Positions 7,771 through 10,097 of a stretch of 10,097 bases of DNA are shown here, piece after piece (within the stretch, counting starts at the first letter, position 1; each line of letters begins with the position of its first letter). This stretch comes from Elusimicrobiota bacterium. Lineage in GTDB: Bacteria > Elusimicrobiota > Endomicrobiia > Endomicrobiales > Endomicrobiaceae. Position numbers and translations under genes: made by a program. The stretch is from NCBI GenBank assembly GCA_031282945.1, contig JAITCX010000104.1, forward strand, positions 1 to 10,097, in the 5' to 3' direction. Under the pieces are notes generated by a model. It did no database searches. It was given only the letters and a program-made list of their open reading frames with translations, and had not been told where the DNA came from.

Positions 7771-9488
7771 TATTTAGCTCCTTTCCCATATTCATATTGT
7801 AAAGTTTTTGTTGTAATGTCGGTTATGGAAGCGGGGCCAAAAAATTGTATCGGTCCGCTGACGAGATAATTATCATTAAAAGCCCAATCTTTTCTAAGAG
7901 CGCAAAGCGCTTTAAAAGGTTTGCCGTTTAAGTCCACCAGAGCTTTTGCAATTACAGCTTTTTGACTGCCATGGCGTTTTTCTATATTTAACATCATAGT
8001 TAAAGGAATGCCGCCGCATATCCATTGTTTAGGTTGTTTAATTAAATTGCGTACTGATGAGATATATCCCGTCAAATTGTTTAAAGCAAGAACCGCTGCA
8101 TTATAGCCGAGGGCATAGGTGTAGTTGGCGTCAAAGTTTGAGGGGAAACCGCAGCGGCCTTCATAGCCGAAGAAATGCGTGATGCTTGCAAATTTTCCAT
8201 TGAACTTTTTAGCTTTTTTAAGCTCTGCTAAACGCGCCGCTATCATTTCAACTAAAAGTTTTTCCGTCTCAATTTGAGAAACCAAAACATTGCCATGGGG
8301 ATCTCTGTCAAGCAGGAGCTGAGCTGCAATATTTTCAGGCAGACTCTTAAAAAGATCAGACAAATTTTTTGGAAGCTGGGATTGAACATAGGCAAATTTT
8401 TCGATAAGGCCGTTCTCAACATCTTCTGTTTTTGCGGCGGCAGGATTATTGTCTACCGTGCTAAAGCTTGGAGTTGGATTTGACAAGAGATCGTTTAATG
8501 CAGAGATCAGCTCTTTCATTTCAGGAATAAATTCTATTAAACCTTCGGGCAAAAGCGCCAAGCCGAAATTTTTACCCTCAGCCGCTCTTTTAGAAATAAT
8601 ATCGGTCATATAATTTACAACTTGAGCAAGCGTCATCTTTTTTGCCAAAACTTCCTCGCCGACTAAAACAATATTGGGTTGAGTTTTGAAAGCGACTTCA
8701 AGCGTAATATGCGAAGCGCTTCTGCCCATCAATCTTATAAAATGCCAATATTTTCTTGCAGAGTTTATATCTCTTGCAATATTTCCTGCAAGCTCGGCAT
8801 AAATTTTTGTAGCGGTGTCAAAACCAAAAGACGTTTCAATGTATTCATTTTTCAAATCGCCGTCTATTGTTTTTGGAACGCCGATAACGCAAATATCTAA
8901 ATTTTGTTGTTTGAGGTATTCTGCAATGAGGGCGGCATTGGTATTTGAATCATCGCCGCCGACAACAACCAAAGCGTTTACTTTATTTGCAATTAAGGTA
9001 TTTTTTGCAGCCTCAAATTGTTCGGGCGTTTCTATTTTTGTGCGGCCGGAACAAATGAGATCAAAGCCTCCGGTATTTCTGTATTCATCTATAATTTTTA
9101 CATCTATAACTTTAACTTTATTGTCAATTATGCCCGCCGGTCCATTTAAAAATCCCAATAGCGCATTTTTTGGATTTGCTTTTTTTAGGCCGTCAAAAAG
9201 TCCAGCTATAACATTGTGGCCGCCTGCGGCTTGGCCGCCAGACAAAACAACGCCGAGCGTGATTTTTCTTTTTGCTAAATCATTTTTACCTTTAGCAAAT
9301 TTTACTTCAGGCAAACCGTAAGTATTTGCAAACATTTTTTTTACTTCGCCCTCAAACTTTTTAGCGCAGCTAGTCGGCTTTCCTTTAATAACTTTAATGT
9401 TTGCCGCGCCTAATTGTAAAGTAAGCGGTAATTCTGGTTTGAATTTAAGTCTTAGTTCTTGAAGTTCTGAAATCTGTTTTTTTGCCAT
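7770..9488 (-). CDS. pfp: Pyrophosphate-dependent 6-phosphofructokinase, long (plant/spirochaete-like) type
   Basis: This enzyme reversibly phosphorylates fructose 6-phosphate with pyrophosphate instead of ATP, saving ATP in glycolysis and also working towards gluconeogenesis. It has 572 residues, typical of the long group II PFP and far longer than the ATP enzyme of about 320. The phosphate-binding loop is GGQAAGGHN at 84-92. GGDDSN at 177-182 has the Asp that replaces Gly in ATP enzymes and marks PPi use. PKTIDGDL at 205-212 holds the catalytic Asp and the PPi-type Lys. MGRSASH (254-260), PEG (314-316) and GYEGR (441-445) complete the substrate site. The segment around 325-430 is the extra helical insert of the long group. 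The ATG at 9488 has AAAGGGG (9498-9504) 9 nt upstream. It is the first gene of the operon; an extended -10 promoter lies about 60 nt before the start codon. Confidence 0.97.
   Translation of the reverse strand: MAKKQISELQELRLKFKPELPLTLQLGAANIKVIKGKPTSCAKKFEGEVKKMFANTYGLPEVKFAKGKNDLAKRKITLGVVLSGGQAAGGHNVIAGLFDGLKKANPKNALLGFLNGPAGIIDNKVKVIDVKIIDEYRNTGGFDLICSGRTKIETPEQFEAAKNTLIANKVNALVVVGGDDSNTNAALIAEYLKQQNLDICVIGVPKTIDGDLKNEYIETSFGFDTATKIYAELAGNIARDINSARKYWHFIRLMGRSASHITLEVAFKTQPNIVLVGEEVLAKKMTLAQVVNYMTDIISKRAAEGKNFGLALLPEGLIEFIPEMKELISALNDLLSNPTPSFSTVDNNPAAAKTEDVENGLIEKFAYVQSQLPKNLSDLFKSLPENIAAQLLLDRDPHGNVLVSQIETEKLLVEMIAARLAELKKAKKFNGKFASITHFFGYEGRCGFPSNFDANYTYALGYNAAVLALNNLTGYISSVRNLIKQPKQWICGGIPLTMMLNIEKRHGSQKAVIAKALVDLNGKPFKALCALRKDWAFNDNYLVSGPIQFFGPASITDITTKTLQYEYGKGAK
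7771..7784 (-). promoter_or_regulatory. yajQ Shine-Dalgarno embedded in the pfp 3' end
   Basis: AAAGGAG (7778-7784) encodes part of the last Lys-Gly-Ala residues of pfp and is 7 nt from the yajQ ATG. The pfp stop and yajQ start share one base (TAATG). The sequence and spacing are the same as at the dprA-topA junction. Confidence 0.85.
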
Positions 9489-9545
9489 AATTTAAATCCC
9501 CTTTGCTTTTATCTATTTTACGCAAGTATATTTCAACAACTTTTT

Positions 9546-9554
9546 ATTATATCA
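9546..9554 (-). promoter_or_regulatory. Extended -10 promoter of the pfp operon
   Basis: On the minus strand TGATATAAT gives a consensus -10 hexamer TATAAT (9546-9551) with the TGn extension (9552-9554). No good -35 box is found 16-18 nt upstream (the best is GCTCAA at 9569-9574), as is often the case for extended -10 promoters. Transcription would start near 9539, leaving a leader of about 50 nt that carries the pfp ribosome binding site. No other promoter is evident within the six-gene block. Confidence 0.6.
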
Positions 9555-9567
9555 CAATTGCAGTGAT
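9551..9567. promoter_or_regulatory. Possible operator dyad overlapping the pfp promoter
   Basis: ATCAC (9551-9555) and GTGAT (9563-9567) form a 5-bp inverted repeat around a 7-nt centre, overlapping the -10 region edge and the -35/-10 spacer. The position suits a repressor site, but 5-bp arms can arise by chance and no regulator is encoded in the window. Confidence 0.25.
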
Positions 9568-9572
9568 CTTGA

Positions 9573-9800
9573 GCTTTTGTAAAAAAGCGTGAGAAATTAT
9601 TTCTCTTTTGAAAAAGCGAAACGGAAAACTAAAGACATTTTTCTCTTTTTGAAAAAAGAGAAACAGAAAAACTAACGGCGCTTAAAGCTTAATTCTCTCT
9701 TTGAAAAAGAGAAACAGAAATTTCTTTTAACAAAAGAAACAAAAACTTCTAACAACACATGCAACTGAATTCTTTTCTTTGTAAAAGAAAAACAAAAAAT
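9573..9800. repeat. Cluster of five to six diverged hairpin repeats
   Basis: Five related units share the pattern TTTCTCTTTT, a short GA-type centre, AAAAGAGAAA, then ACAGAAAAACTAA. Arms are at 9600-9609/9612-9621 (one mismatch), 9640-9650/9653-9663 (11 bp perfect), 9696-9702/9706-9712, 9721-9728/9732-9739 (8 bp perfect) and 9773-9780/9784-9791 (8 bp perfect). A weaker unit, GCTTTT/AAAAGC, is at 9573-9588. The tail after the stem recurs as ACTAACGGCGCTTAAAG after the second unit and ATTAACGCTCTTTAATC after the fifth. Neither strand shows a U-tract directly after a stem, so these are not ordinary intrinsic terminators. They look like a short dispersed repeat family inserted or duplicated in tandem. 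Confidence 0.75.
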
Positions 9801-9841
9801 TAACGCTCTTTAATCTATTTCTTTTTATTTATTTGCGCTAC

Positions 9842-9925
9842 CTTTTGATTTTGCGGCGGCGCGGGGGCGAAAAAAATTTCTCGTAAAGCAAGCGCTTACG
9901 CTTCGCTACGCCGCAAAACCAAAAG
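9842..9925. repeat. 84-nt GC-rich interrupted palindrome
   Basis: CTTTTGATTTTGCGGCG (9842-9858) and CGCCGCAAAACCAAAAG (9909-9925) are inverted repeats that match at 16 of 17 positions; the odd pair can be a G-U wobble in one RNA. Inside are two more nested pairs: GCGAA/TTCGC (9867-9871/9902-9906) and CGTAA/TTACG (9882-9886/9896-9900). The element is much richer in GC than its surroundings, with a run GCGGCGCGGGGGCG. It could be a REP/MITE-like mobile palindrome or a folded RNA. I cannot name a family. Confidence 0.65.
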
Positions 9926-10029
9926 AGCACGGAGAAAGGTACGACACAACAATACAACAAAGACAAGACAAAAACACGACAAACGACACCCGCAACTCAT
10001 CTATCTGCAAAAAAATAAAAATGCGACCT

Positions 10030-10067
10030 CTTTTAAAAAGAAAGTTTCCTCCTCCCATTTTTAAAAG
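10030..10067. repeat. Perfect 10-bp inverted repeat with 18-nt loop
   Basis: CTTTTAAAAA (10030-10039) and TTTTTAAAAG (10058-10067) are exact reverse complements. Each arm contains the self-complementary TTTTAAAA, so the pair could equally be two protein-binding half sites about 28 bp apart. The right arm overlaps the putative -35 box of the rightward promoter. Confidence 0.5.
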
Positions 10068-10089
10068 TAGAAAAATGTTAAAATATAAT
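10061..10089 (+). promoter_or_regulatory. Possible rightward promoter at the window edge
   Basis: TTAAAA (4 of 6 matches to TTGACA) is followed after 17 nt by a consensus TATAAT (10084-10089). It could drive a plus-strand gene beyond the window, divergent from the pfp operon. In such AT-rich sequence a match like this can be accidental. Confidence 0.35.
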
Positions 10090-10097
10090 ATAAATAA

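Larger units (their letters stand above)
9489..10097. other. Structured non-coding region upstream of pfp
   Basis: These 609 bases hold no recognised gene, tRNA or rRNA. From left to right they contain the pfp leader and promoter, the hairpin repeat cluster, an AT-rich stretch (about 9800-9841) with nothing recognised, the GC-rich palindrome, a strongly T-depleted tract (9909-9996), an inverted repeat and a possible rightward promoter. The only open frames are a 50-codon minus-strand frame (9906-10058) and short frames without a ribosome binding site. I do not count any of them as genes. Confidence 0.7.

Noticed and set aside
8815..9321. Plus-strand open frame of 168 codons opposite pfp, and one of 123 codons opposite yajQ (7331-7702)
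   Set aside because: Both lie entirely antisense to well-recognised genes, and their translations are low-complexity mirror products without a known motif.
9600..9800. Reading the hairpins as intrinsic terminators
   Set aside because: Stems are A/T-rich and are followed by A-rich, not U-rich, sequence on the plus strand; on the minus strand the T-runs come before the stems.
9573..9800. CRISPR array
   Set aside because: Repeat units are not identical, spacing is irregular, intervening sequence is short and related, and no cas gene is present.
9887..10018. Plus-strand open frame rich in Thr, Lys and Gln across the T-poor tract
   Set aside because: It has no ATG and no ribosome binding site; the lack of T alone removes stop codons, so openness is expected.
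10021..10097. Short plus-strand frame starting with ATG at 10021 and running off the right edge
   Set aside because: No Shine-Dalgarno precedes it, the 25 visible residues show no family, and the candidate promoter lies inside it rather than before it.

Overview
The window is about 10.1 kb of AT-rich bacterial DNA (GC estimated by eye in the high thirties). Six genes, all on the minus strand, fill positions 1-9488. In transcription order (right to left) they are pfp (PPi-dependent phosphofructokinase), yajQ (nucleotide-binding UPF0234 protein), dprA (ssDNA-binding recombination mediator), topA (DNA topoisomerase I), carA and carB (carbamoyl-phosphate synthetase). carB runs off the left edge with about 870 codons present. 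Every gene has a clear Shine-Dalgarno sequence. Gaps are short (a 1-nt overlap, then 38, 3, 28 and 52 nt) and I see no terminator between genes, so the block looks like one operon read from a promoter just right of pfp.

Organism: standard genetic code, strong Shine-Dalgarno use, a long plant/spirochaete-type PPi-PFK, and a CarA/CarB pair with sequence signatures of eukaryotic CPS1/CAD rather than of E. coli. This fits an anaerobic, non-proteobacterial gut-type bacterium. Elusimicrobiota (Endomicrobium-like) is my best guess, held with low to moderate confidence from memory of similar proteins. Bacteroidetes have similar CarB but usually lack strong Shine-Dalgarno sites.

Region 9489-10097 has no recognised gene but is structured. 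Going right from pfp it holds: an extended -10 promoter with a small dyad beside it; a cluster of five or six related A/T-rich hairpin repeats (9573-9800); an 84-nt GC-rich interrupted palindrome (9842-9925); an 88-nt tract on the plus strand with only two T residues (9909-9996); a perfect 10-bp inverted repeat with an 18-nt loop (10030-10067); and a possible plus-strand promoter at the right edge. These non-coding parts are the least ordinary in the window.

How the genes fit together: pfp gives reversible, PPi-driven fructose-6-phosphate phosphorylation. dprA-topA is a widespread neighbour pair in DNA processing. carA-carB make carbamoyl phosphate for pyrimidines and arginine. No shared pathway is obvious, and the operon reads as a housekeeping group. 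I found no convincing new defence, mobile or biosynthetic system.
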